Below are positions 54,851 through 64,000 of a stretch of 64,000 nucleotides of DNA, in pieces. Every line of letters begins with the position of its first letter. Positions within the stretch are counted from its first letter, which is position 1. The translations under genes were made by a program, and so were the position numbers. The DNA lies in NCBI GenBank assembly GCA_023055425.1, contig JALGPY010000001.1:141385368-141449367 (forward strand), in the 5' to 3' direction. The notes beneath the pieces are model-generated. The model was given only the letters and a program-made list of their open reading frames with translations. It ran no database searches and had not been told where the DNA came from. Origin of the DNA: Linanthus parryae (lineage: Eukaryota > Streptophyta > Magnoliopsida > Ericales > Polemoniaceae).

Positions 54851-57070
54851 GAAGGAAGACGAGATTATAGCAAGATTGGAAAGATATTTCCAAAACTTAT
54901 TCAGCTCCTCAGTCCCGAAGGCGGCAGATATAGGAGCTTTGCTTGGCTACATGCAGGAAAGTATAACGGAGGATCAAAAAGCATGGTTGGATCGTGCTTA
55001 TTTGAGGGAAGAGGTTGAGCACAGTCTGAAACTTATGGGGCCCTTAAACGCCCCAGGAATTGACGGTTTTCCGGCCCTTTTCTATTAAAAATATTGGAGC
55101 ATTGTGGGTGATGAGGTATGTAGTTATTTCCTTGATGTTTTAAATGGACTAACTAGTATTACTCTTGTAAATGATAAAGTTATTACGCTGATCCCAAAGA
55201 TGAAGCAAACGCGAACTCCGGCGGACTTCCGCCCTATCAGCTTATGTAAGGTTATTTACAAACTTGTTACCAAGACTATGGCTAATCAATTGAAAAACAT
55301 TCTGCCCGGTCTTATTTCGGAGACACAAAGCGCCTTTGTGTCGGGCCGGCTCATCACGGACAATGCGCTTTTGGCGTTTGAGATTCTTCATACTATGAAA
55401 CATATAATCAAGGGCAAGAAGAAGGGCTATTTTGCTTTGAGGACGGATATCAGTAAGGCCTATGATAGAGTCGAGTGGAGGTTTTTGAAGGAGGTTATGG
55501 AGAATCTTGGTTTCGGGAGTAGATGGATCTCATTGGTTATGGACTGCATTACGACGGCGAAATTCTCCATTAATATCAAAGGGATGCCAATGGGGTGCAT
55601 TACTCCAACACGAGGAATCTAGCAAGGATGTCCACTTTCACCTTATCTTTTTCTCTTTTGCGGAGAAGCTTTATCAAGTGCACTTTCGAGGCTTGTCAAT
55701 GATGGAGTGTTATCGGGTTTAGCGGCATAGAGGAGGACCGGTTATTTCCCATCTTTTCTTTGCCGACGATAGTATAATCTTCACCAACTTTACGAGAAAG
55801 AAACGGGCCAAAAGGTGAACCTTCAAAAATATTCAATGATTTTCTCGGCAAATTTAAATAGAGCTCGCCAAGATGAGTTAAGCACGCTAATGGGTGTAAA
55901 GCGTAAACCCTGCATTATAGATATCTCGGGCTGCCCACACATATCGGGAAGAAGAAAAATTCTGAATTCCAAGGTTTGGTGGAACGGGTTGAAAGTAAAC
56001 TAAAAAGTTGGATGGAGAAGTATTTATCCTTTGTCGGGAAGGAGACCCTCATTAAGGAGGTAATTTAATCCATTCCTACATATTCGATGAGTTGCTTCTT
56101 AGTCCCGAAAGGGGTTTGTGATAAGATCGACTCGCTCATTGCCAAGTTTTGGTGGGGGGCAAAGATGGAGAAGCGGCCAATATTTTGGATGTCAAAGGAG
56201 AAACTACAACGTCCTAGATTCCATGGAGGCTTACATTTGCAGGATTTGACAAATTTTAACCTCGCTCTCCTTGCCAAACAAGTGTGGAGGCTTCTTTATA
56301 ATCCAAGTTCGTTGGTTGCAAGAGTGTACCGTGCAAAATACTTCTCTAACACCGGCTTATTAGGGGCATCGCTATCGAAGGGTTGCTCCTTCCCGTGGAG
56401 AAGCATTCTTGCCGGTAAGAAAGTTATCTTGAAAGGGATACGTTGGAGGGTTGGAAACGGTGAGAACTTAAGGGTCTTCGGCGACCCGTGGCTTCAAAGG
56501 AGGTGGACCTTTCGACCTATAACTCCACCGGGTCCAAACTCAAATCTTCGAGTCTTCCAACTTATTGATGAAGATAAAAGATGCTAGAATGTGGAACTCC
56601 TAAAAATGGTTCTTTGGGATGAAGATATTGAAGAAGTACAAAAAATCAGCATTCCGGAGTTCCCTAAAGTTGATCAGCTTATATGGAACTATGAACCTGA
56701 CGGTAAATATTCAGTGCGTTCTGGGTATAAGCTCCTTGAAATGATGGTATCTGAGTTTGGTAGTTCTTCTTATCTACAAGCTCCAGATTGGTGGAAGGGC
56801 TTATGGTCACAAAAGATTCCCAAGCGTATCATTTATCCCATTTGGCGTGCAGCTAATAGAAGTCTCCCTATGATGACAAATCTACGTCATAGGGGGATAG
56901 ATACACCAAGTTCTTGCCCGATGTGTGGGAAGGAAGATGAAACCAACATCCACGTTTTTGGAAGGTGTTCGGTGGCAATCTTTGTTTGGAACTCTCTCCT
57001 GCCAGTGGCCTTGCCAGGGAAGGGAGCTTCTTTCAGAACTTGGTTTCCCCAAGTGTTTGAATCCTGAAAC
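54851..57070 (+). pseudogene. LINE-A ORF2, reverse transcriptase and connection region
   Basis: Pieces in order: APGIDGFPALFY and a TAA at 55086-55088; TLIPKMKQTRTPADFRPISL, SAFVSGRLITDNALLAFE, the catalytic [18 protein letters not shown] at ~55621 before [18 protein letters not shown] (the FADD box) near 55755-55772; then frameshifts. 56087-56587 holds AKFWWGAKMEKRPIFW and GGLHLQDLTNFNLALLAKQ; 56591-57067 holds QKIPKRIIYPIWRAANRSLP and CPMCGKEDETNIHVF (zinc-finger-like). It primed cDNA synthesis at nicked DNA; the copy is inactive. Confidence 0.92.
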
Positions 57071-57178
57071 AAAGAGAATCAAGTGAAACTCTGCTATGGA
57101 GTATGGGCACTATGGAAAAACCGGAACTAAATAATATATCACCAGAAGAAGAAAGAAGCTGTCGAGTCGGTCAATCAG

Positions 57179-57805
57179 GTGGAAGATTTGATCAGAGAGA
57201 ATCACGATGCCCGAGGAGCTACTCTGAATGAAGACTTGGTCGCTTCTTCAACTCAGAATCTTTCTCGCTGGTCAAAACCTCGAACGGGTTGGTACAAGGT
57301 TAATGTTGATGCTGCTTGGAACCAGAAGCTCCAATCGGCAGCAGCTGGGGTGGTTGTACGAGATGATCAGGGAGTTCATATCGCCGGAAAGGGCACAAAA
57401 CTCCCTTTCGGGGGTTCGGCTAGGGAAGCGGAAGCCGCGGCTATCCTCGAAGCAGCAAAAGTTATCGTCGAACTCAACCTTAATCGAGCTAGCATCGAAA
57501 CAGACTCAAAAATTCTTGTCGATCTGGGAAACCTCATAAGGAAGAAGGCGGCTTGGAGCAGTACCGATCACAGGGAAGAGGAAGACGTGGACATCTCTGA
57601 AAGCGGATGGAAGATGAAGAAGGCAATGAGTTGGTTAAGCAACAATCACCAACTTGTTTTCTCCCCTAGAGAAACAAATAAAGCAGCCCACACTGTGGGA
57701 CAATATGTGATTAAGCTCAACAGGAATGTAGAGCTATTTTTTGATTCCCCTGTTTGGCTAGTTGATGTTCTAGATTGTGATCTTAGGGGCAATGACCCCA
57801 CTTAA
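57179..57805 (+). pseudogene. LINE-A C-terminal RNase H domain
   Basis: Encodes KPRTGWYKVNVDAAWNQKLQ, AAGVVVRDDQGVHIAGKG, AREAEAAAILEAAKVI and RASIETDSKILVDLG, the RVT_3-type RNase H domain found at the end of plant L1 ORF2. Catalytic Asp/Glu positions (NVDAAW, EAEAAA, ETDS) are visible and the 208-codon segment is open to a TAA at 57803-57805. A frameshift near 57070-57170 separates it from the connection region. The domain would remove template RNA. Confidence 0.88.
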
Positions 57806-57835
57806 TCAATAAAATTGATATTTTCCTCAAAAAAA

Positions 57836-57902
57836 CACTTTTAATATTTAGGTAATCATAACCACTATTCACAATCAGTATATCATTTTGTAATATAATT
57901 AA
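57836..57902 (+). repeat. S1-like promoter repeat, piece between LINE-A and the MULE
   Basis: CACTTTTAATATTTAGGTAATCATAACC and on to TAATATAATTAA match 62080-62146. This piece links 34325-34403 to 61474 onward and holds the left 9-bp TSD of the Mutator-like element. Confidence 0.85.
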
Positions 57903-58189
57903 GGCTTAATTACTTAATGGGTATCTCCAGTATACCGAAACTAACACATTACAACCTCCACTTGTAGAATATGCTTAGTGCATCCCCCGTTTGCAATAAA
58001 TCATACTAATTGCAAACTTGTTAAAAAGATCTATCAAAACACCATCTAAATAGGGAGGGAAAATTTGTCAATACAAAAAAACATCACGTTAAAAACTCGA
58101 AGTAAAAAAATAAAGTAATGCGGATGAAGATAAGATTGCTCTTCCGATTCATCTAATTTCTTTTCGTTTTTAGTTTGTATTGCTAACAG

Positions 58190-58700
58190 AGTGTAGGTGG
58201 AGGAGGTGGGACGGATCAGAATCTCAGTCTCCTGGATCTGGGCTTAGGTGAGCGGCTGATTACAGCTTATGTGGCGGCGATGGTGGTAGGGGTTATGAAG
58301 TTTTGGGTTGCGGTGAGTTGGGTTTTTTGGCTTGTTGAAGGCTTATTCCTAATTTTTAATTTATTTGTGAGTAGTGGTGTTCAGCTTCCATGGAGGTTGG
58401 GGTTGGAGGAGGTTGTGGATGGCGGCAGTGAATTGGGATTTGTTATAGTGCAGCGGCATTGGTGGTGACTTTGGCGATGATGGTGGTAGTGGCTGTGGCG
58501 ATGATGTTGGTGGTGTTCTTATTTCTTCGAAAATACCATTTTAAGTATTTTCCCTCTTCCTCTCACATCTATTCACTCTGTGAAGTTGGTTCAATTGTCT
58601 GACTTTTTCTCATGTAGTTTCATTCAGTCGCCGGAATCTGAGATTTGGTCGCCGAAAATCTGGATTTAAGTTACCGGAATCTGGGTGGCGTGGCAATTGC
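58190..58700 (+). other. GC-rich interior of the MULE, possible captured gene fragment
   Basis: G-rich sequence with TGGCGGCGATGGTGGTAGG, CTTCCATGGAGGTTGGGG and TCGCCGGAATCTG. A 65-codon frame (58271-58468) has no recognisable domain. I cannot name a parent gene. The contrast with the AT-rich TIR regions is visible, but capture is inference. Confidence 0.4.
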
Positions 58701-58873
58701 AATGTGAGTTATGAGTGTTCCTACAAGAAAGCTAATACACAAGAAAATGAATAGACAATTGTACCCTTTCATTAAAATGACGTGATAGTCATAAAAAATT
58801 ACTAGTTTCATTAAGTATGATTTACTACAAATGGGGGATGCAATAAGCTTATTTTAGAAGTGGGGGTTGCAAT

Positions 58874-61366
58874 CAGAGCGCCTTTGTTCCGGGGCGTCTG
58901 ATTTCCGATAATATCCTCACAGCCTTTGAAATGATCCATTCGCTAAAAACTCGCAAAAAAGGAAAATTGGGGTTCCTAGCCTTAAAGGTGGATATGAGTA
59001 AAGCCTACGACCGGGTAGAATGGCAGTTTGTGGCCGAAACTCTCAATCGGTTAGGTTTTGGACCGAAGTTTGTGGGTCAGGTGATGAATTGTATTACGAC
59101 AGTTAGTTTCGCGTTCTTACGTAATGGGCGAAGTCTCGGGTCTGTCATACCCGAAAGAGGATTAAGGCAGGGGTGTCCGCTTTCCCCGTACCTTTTCCTG
59201 ATCTGCAGTGAAGTGTTGTCAAGAGCTGTTACTGCGGCCGTCAACCGGGGTGACTTGGCAGCAGTTACAGCTTCTCAGGGTGGGCCAGCAGTGTCCCACC
59301 TCTTTTTTGCTGATGATAGTTTATTCTTTTTACAGGCTAATACAGGAGAGATGGCTAAACTATTACAAATAATACAAGTTTACAGCGAAGCCTCGGGTCA
59401 GCTGATAAACGTGCAGAAATCGGCCATAGTCTTTTCGTCAAATGTCAAAGCTGAAGTGAAGAAACTCGTGCTGGAATACTGCGGTATGGTGGAAGTGGCA
59501 AAATACGATAAGTACCTTGGACTGCCCACAACAATGGGTAGGAACAAGTCAGTTTCCTTCAACAATTTACTTGAGAAATTGAGTAGTATTTTGAAGGGGT
59601 GGAAGGAAAAAACTCTTACTCAAGGGGGAAAGGAGGTTTTGATACGTGCGGTAGCGGAGGCGATTCCCATCTATGCGATGTCGTGCTTCCAACTCCCAGA
59701 TGGAATCTGCGATAGAATGGAGAAACTAATTAGACAATTCTGGTGGAGTAAGAACGGGCAAGAAAGGGGGATTCCTTGGGTTAGCTGGAACAAAATTCAG
59801 TTGCAGAAGGGAGAGGGGGGATTAGCATTCAGAAATTTCAAAGCTTTTAACAAAGCTATGCTAGCAAAACAAAGCTGGAGAATTTTACAGAAGCCAAACT
59901 CTATTCTTACAAGACTTTTACAAGCTAAATACTTTGTGAACGATACTTTCCTGGAGGCAAAATTGGGGAACAGTCCGTCGTTTGCTTGGAGGAGCATTCT
60001 AGAGGGGAGGAGATTGCTGGCTAGGGGACTCAGGTGGAAAGTGGGGGATGGCGCATCAATTGGGATTCATGACAGATGGATACCAAGGGAGAACTCATTC
60101 TCCTTGATCACAAAGACACCTGAAACTGCAGATATGAAAGTCAAGGACCTTATACATCAGGATCGAAACCAATGGGACGAAGAGAAATTGCACCAGTTTT
60201 TGAAGGTGTGGGACATACCAGATGTTATTGACATAACATTGCCAGAGAGAAGGCGTAGAGACCGGCAGATCTGGCACTATGAAGCAGACGGTGTCTATAG
60301 AGTAAAATCAGGGTATAATCTTGCAGTAGAGCTGGAGAAGAAGATAACACCGGAAACCTCGACGCCTGCAACAAGCCCGATTGCGGGAGTCTGGAAGCTA
60401 AAGATCCCATCAAAAATCAAACACTTTGTGTGGAGAACGAGTATGGACAGCCTTGCTACCACAACTAATCTGCAGAAAAGGGGAGTGAAGAGTAATCGTC
60501 AGTGTCCATTCTGCCACAAATATGAAGACTCTAGCAAGCATTTGTTCCAGGAGTGTAAAAGAACAGGGGACATTTGGGGAAAAAATTTTGGGGAAGATTT
60601 CACTATAAACAGAACAACCATGAAATTGAAGGAGTGGGTTAAATCCCAATTTGGAAATACCCAAATCAAACACCAAGCCCTATTCTGCTTAACCTTGTGG
60701 GAAATCTGGCTATGTAGAAACAAAAGGATCTTTCAGGGAGTAAGACTGGATCTCAAGACTTTACCAGAAATTATCATAAATAGACAGGAAGAGATTGAGG
60801 AAGCTCACCAAAGCAGTAGAAGAAACAACCCTGAATTCTTGAAGACGGAACAGCAGATCTGGACAAAACCTCCACATGGTATGGTCAAGGCCAACTATGA
60901 TGGAGCCTGACACCCAACGACGAAAGCATCCTTAGTCGGCGTGGTAATCAGAGATGATAGAGGTGAATTTGTACTTGCAGCAACCAGAAAACTCAGAACG
61001 TGTGAGTCCGCAAAGGAGACGGAGATGAGAGCAGCTCTGTTTGCGACAGAAATGTCCCTAGCAAAGGGATTTCGAAGAGTGGTTTTGGAAGGTGATTCAA
61101 CGACGGTTACAAGAGACATCAAACAGATTCTCACCGGAGAAGAATGGGACGATTTCTCGAGTAGTGAAGAGGCCATGGAGCTGCTGAAGATGAAACTTAG
61201 GGAAATGGAGGAGGTGAGAATAAATGTGATACCGCGTCGATTAAATGAAGCGGCCGACCACGTGGCGAAGAAGCCCCTCGACAACTCAACCTTATCACTT
61301 TGGGAAGTGAAACCTGACTGGCTCAAGAAGTTCCTATCGGATAGTTCGGATGTACCAATTACGTGA
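58874..61366 (+). pseudogene. LINE-B ORF2, RT to RNase H
   Basis: One frame is open from the truncation point. RT motifs: [34 protein letters not shown] and [11 protein letters not shown]. The connection region has [20 protein letters not shown], a [14 protein letters not shown] segment and [15 protein letters not shown] (Cys/His motif). After VKANYDGA a TGA at 60908-60910 interrupts the RNase H domain, which resumes in the same frame: VVIRDDRGEFVLAATRK, AKETEMRAALFATEM, VVLEGDSTTV, NEAADHVAKK. The first catalytic Asp (NYDGA) lies just before the stop. Without the 5' half it cannot retrotranspose. Confidence 0.95.
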
Positions 61367-61413
61367 TAGTTTGTTTCTCTTTCAATTTGATCCTCAAAAA
61401 AAAAAAAAAAAAA
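58874..61413 (+). mobile_element. LINE-B: 5'-truncated L1-type element, young insertion
   Basis: A perfect 15-bp TSD AGTGGGGGTTGCAAT lies at 58859-58873 and 61414-61428. The element begins inside RT (QSAFVPGR), runs through RNase H, and ends in an A-tail (61396-61413). It sits in the right terminal repeat of the MULE. Perfect TSDs, an intact A-tail and only one in-frame stop over ~830 codons point to recent insertion. Its protein differs clearly from LINE-A, so it is another family. Confidence 0.96.
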
Positions 61414-61473
61414 AGTGGGGGTTGCAATGTGTTAGTATGTGTATATTGGAGGTATCCATTAAGTAATTAAGCC

Positions 61474-63261
61474 TATAATTAATCTAAACTCCTAGTACTT
61501 TGTCTTTATGAGAGTTAAGCTTCTTAACCATATTGGGACGCACCATCATTTTATCGAGAAAATGTATTAATATCTAATTCAAAAATCTAAATGCAAAAAT
61601 TGAATATCACATCAACTCAATGTTAAGATTATTTAAATCACTATCATAAAAAAAAAATTGACCAGATTTATGCATTCAGATTTATATCACATAAATTGTA
61701 AGTAATTAAATATTATTAATCCCAGATTTTTATACCAACTTTTATGAGATTATTGAATTTGCATATATCTTATAAATTTAAATACATTTCATATTAGTAA
61801 TCGGTGAAAAAAATAGCTAATTTGTGCATTAAATGAGTCCTTGAAGTGCTTTTAATACCATTGAAATTCAAAAGACATAGAGGTACCCACTTCCTATTTA
61901 TATGTGCATAGAAAAGTATTTGTAAGACATAGGAGTTTTCACAATGAATTTCGTTCATCCTACATGGCGCATGGAGATGGTCATTCTCTTACTTTAATAT
62001 ATATAGATTAAATTAAATGTATTTAGTCACATTCGACAACTGAAATTAAATGGAAATATTGTTTACAACAACCACAGCCACTTTTAATTTTTAGGTAATC
62101 ATAACCACTATTTACATTCAGTATATCATTTTGTAATATAACTAATAAAAACTCTTAGTACTTTGTTTTTATGAGAGTTAAGCTTCATAACCTTATTGGG
62201 ACGCACCATCATTTTATCGGGAAAATGTATTAATACTTAATTTAAAAATTAATATTCTAAAATTAAATATCACACCAACTCAATGTTAAGATTGCTAAAA
62301 TCACTATCATAAAAACTTTTCGACCAGATTCATGCATTCAGATTTATATCACACAAATTGTAATTAAAATATTATTGATCCATCTTTTTGTACCAACGTT
62401 TATGAGCTTACTGAATTTGCATATATCTCATAAATTTGCATACATTGCATTTAAGTAATCCATGAGAAAAGTAGATAATCTGTGCATTAAATGAGGCCTT
62501 TAAGTGTTTTAATACCGTTTAAAATTCAAAAGAGATAGAGGTAACCACTTACTATTTATATGTACATAGCAAAGTATTTGTAAGAGATAGGAGTTCTCAC
62601 AATGAATCTCGTTCATCTTACATGGCGCATGGAGATGGTCATTCCCTCGATTTAATATATACAGATTAAATTAAATGTCTTTAGTCACATTCGACAACTG
62701 AAATTAAATGAAAATATTGTTTACAACAACCACAGACACTTTTAATTTTTAAGTAATCATAACCACTAATTACATTTAGTATATCATTTTGTAATATAAC
62801 TAATCTAAACTCCTAATACTTTGTTTTTATGAGCGTTAGGCTTCATATCCGTATTGAGACGCACCATCATTTTATCGGGAAAATGTATTAATATTTAATT
62901 TAAAAATCAATATTCTAAAATTAAATATCACATCAACTCAATGTTAAGATTGCTAAAATCACTATCATAACAACTTTTTGACCAGATTCATGCATTCAGA
63001 TTTATATCACACAAGTAATTAAAATATTATTGATCCCATCTTTTTGTACCAACTTTTATGAATGAGCTTACTGAATTTGCATATATCTCATAAAATTGCA
63101 TACATTGCATTTAAGTAATCCATGAGAAAAGTAGCTAATCTGTGCATTAAATGGGGCCTTTAAGTGCTTTTAATACACGTTGAAAATTCAAAAGAGATAG
63201 AGGTAGCCACTTACTATTTATATGTTCAGCAATGTAGTTGTAAGACATAGGAGTACTCACA
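61474..63261 (+). repeat. Tandem ~660-bp promoter repeats of the S1-like gene
   Basis: The block CTAAACTCCTAGTACTTTG, GGACGCACCATCATTTTATCG, TTAAATGAG(T/G)CCTT and CACAATGAAT recurs with starts of the ATG motif at 61944, 62602 and 63262, giving periods of 658 and 660 bp. Only the last copy runs into a full gene; the first two have ATGAAT(T/C)TCGTTCAT followed by TACATGGCGCATGGAGATGG and short frames of 17 codons. The first unit is interrupted by LINE-A and the MULE. The repeats look like unequal-crossover copies of the promoter and first codons. Confidence 0.93.
63214..63224 (+). promoter_or_regulatory. Probable TATA box of the S1-like gene
   Basis: CTATTTATATG lies 38-48 bases before the ATG. 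The same motif precedes the ATG remnants in the two upstream repeats (around 61897 and 62553). The short distance implies a 5' UTR of only about 10-20 bases. Confidence 0.5.
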
Positions 63262-63660
63262 ATGAATCTCGTTCATCTGCTTGTCATATTCTCTTTAGTC
63301 TTTGCTAGTGTTGCACAAGCAAGAGTTAAGGTTACAATCACTTTTGGTGTTGATAATCCGCCAACTGTGGACTTTCGATGTCAATCCAAAGATGATGACT
63401 TTGGAGTGAAAACCAGGAGTAAAGGACAAACCTTCGATTTTGACTTCAATGCAGGACCAGCTACGCTCTTCTTTTGTCATTTCTATTGGAAGAACTTAGA
63501 CAACGTATTTGATGTCTATTCAACATCCGTGCTTCAGTTATGTAGTGCCGAAGTATTTAACCACGTTGACTGCTATTGGCTCGTTACGGAGAGCGGGTTT
63601 TCGATTAGCTATAATAATGAGAATTGGACTCACATGCATAATTGGACAAGGGGGTCCTAG
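63262..63660 (+). CDS. S1-like secreted protein (S-protein homolog, SPH)
   Basis: A 132-codon intronless gene. Residues 1-20 (MNLVHLLVIFSLVFASVAQA) form a clear signal peptide, so the ~112-residue mature protein is secreted. It matches the plant self-incompatibility S1 family (PF05938): a beta-rich domain, cysteines in FRCQS, FFCHF, LCSAE and VDCYW, and the family's conserved W near the C terminus (VDCYWLVTESGFSIS). The family includes the Papaver stigma S-proteins; most members in other plants have unknown or stress- and pollen-related roles. The start follows CTCACA and is the first ATG after the TATA box. The length is normal and no defect is seen. N-glycosylation motifs NWT occur twice near the C terminus. 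Confidence 0.9.
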   Translation: MNLVHLLVIFSLVFASVAQARVKVTITFGVDNPPTVDFRCQSKDDDFGVKTRSKGQTFDFDFNAGPATLFFCHFYWKNLDNVFDVYSTSVLQLCSAEVFNHVDCYWLVTESGFSISYNNENWTHMHNWTRGS

Positions 63661-64000
63661 CTTGTATACAGTAATTGTTTTGATCCATGACAAGATATTA
63701 TCGTAATAAAAAAAAGGAGATGCCACTTATCAATTTAGTTTCATAAGGCTTCTTTAATTTTCGTTGTAGTTTTTTCTTTCTGATATATTTTGAAACAGGA
63801 AAAAAAATTACTATTTAATAGTTCGCATGGATTGTAGTGGTACCTAAATACCTAACATTAAATACCTAAAGTACTCTTGAGTTGTAACCCATTAATCTCT
63901 ACTATCTTCTATACTAATATATCTATACTAATATATAAAGGGAATAAGCAATTTGGTGAAGCATTTTTCGCTTCGAATTATAACCTTCAACTCAGACCAA
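63661..64000 (+). other. 3' flank of the S1-like gene
   Basis: Possible poly(A) signal AATAAAA at 63704-63710. The sequence is otherwise AT-rich. At 63908-63950 TCTATACTAATATA occurs twice and leads to TATAAAGGGAATAAG; this resembles plant Helitron 5' ends, but the window ends before it can be tested. Confidence 0.45.

Larger units (their letters stand above)
34404..57835 (+). mobile_element. LINE-A: L1-type non-LTR retrotransposon in three pieces
   Basis: Pieces are 34404-35927, 47353-47637 and 54846-57835. Removing copia-4 and LARD-5 with their TSDs rejoins one ORF2. Order is the 3' part of ORF1, ORF2 endonuclease, RT and a C-terminal RNase H domain, then a short A-rich end (CTCAAAAAAA). 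The 5' end is truncated because ORF1 lacks its usual RNA-binding domain and zinc knuckle. The target-site overlap is only CAC (34401-34403 and 57836-57838), unusually short for a LINE. Several stops and frameshifts show it is dead. Confidence 0.9.
57903..61473. mobile_element. Mutator-like element (MULE), possible Pack-MULE, split by LINE-B
   Basis: Long inverted terminal repeats of about 115 bp (left 57903-58018; right 58805-58873 plus 61429-61473) begin GGCTTAATTACTTAATGG. TSDs of 9 bp, TATAATTAA, lie at 57894-57902 and 61474-61482, the size expected for Mutator elements, and the empty site matches the neighbouring promoter repeats. Without LINE-B the element is about 1.0 kb and has no transposase. 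Its interior (58190-58700) is GC-rich compared with the ends, which suggests captured gene sequence. Confidence 0.87.

Noticed and set aside
61944..62655. Two short ORFs (17 codons) as functional peptides
   Set aside because: They are explained as duplicated first codons of the S1-like gene. They could act as upstream ORFs but there is no evidence of peptide function.

Overview
This window is intergenic DNA from a flowering plant, most likely a eudicot. I recognise one apparently intact host gene, a small secreted S1-like protein (S-protein homolog) at 63262-63660 on the + strand. Almost everything else is nested transposable elements, and many boundaries can be fixed to the base from target-site duplications (TSDs). 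The plant assignment rests on Ty1/copia elements with tRNA-Met primer sites, Sirevirus-like copia elements carrying a third ORF, L1-type LINEs with a C-terminal RNase H domain, a tRNA-Asp-primed Ty3/gypsy-type element, CACTA and Mutator-like elements, and the S1-like gene. The species cannot be named from the sequence.

Layout. (1) 1-10061: a decayed minus-strand copia element (copia-1). Its 3' LTR lies off the window, and its reverse transcriptase (RT) region is split by a 3.3-kb solo LTR at 1266-4575 (TSD TTGTA). (2) 10122-18862: copia-2, minus strand, Sirevirus-like, both LTRs, TSD GACTT. Its RT core is deleted. (3) 18863-20950: gene-free DNA with a (AAT)n/(AAG)n microsatellite. (4) 20951-32768: a CACTA element (TSD TAT) with exon-like captured or ancestral gene sequence, split by copia-3 (22957-32099, + strand, TSD ACCTG). 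(5) 32769-34403: a decayed copia 3' end interrupted by a tRNA-derived SINE. (6) 34404-57835: LINE-A, an L1-type element cut into three pieces by copia-4 (35928-47352, + strand, TSD AGTGG) and by a non-autonomous gypsy-type element, LARD-5 (47638-54845, minus strand, tRNA-Asp primer site, TSD CTGAC). (7) 57903-61473: a Mutator-like element with a 9-bp TSD, with a young LINE (LINE-B, 15-bp TSD) inside its right terminal repeat. (8) 61474-63660: tandem ~660-bp copies of the S1-like gene promoter and start codon, ending in the gene itself. LINE-A and the Mutator-like element both landed in the first unit of this array.

How it fits together. Copia-2, -3 and -4 are related Sirevirus-like elements (gag, protease, integrase, RT, RNase H, then a third ORF). 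Their most striking property is a perfect 11-bp palindrome, CAAGGCCTTGA. I find 32 exact copies by eye, all inside these three elements, in LTRs, untranslated regions and coding sequence. Other palindromic versions such as CAAAGCTTTGA also occur. In coding DNA the motif is read in two different frames. This suggests selection on the DNA or RNA itself, perhaps a dimeric protein-binding site or a small-RNA or structural element. The third ORF has a pyrimidine-rich, host-like 5' leader in all three elements, which suggests a separate transcript. No element here looks fully coding-competent.
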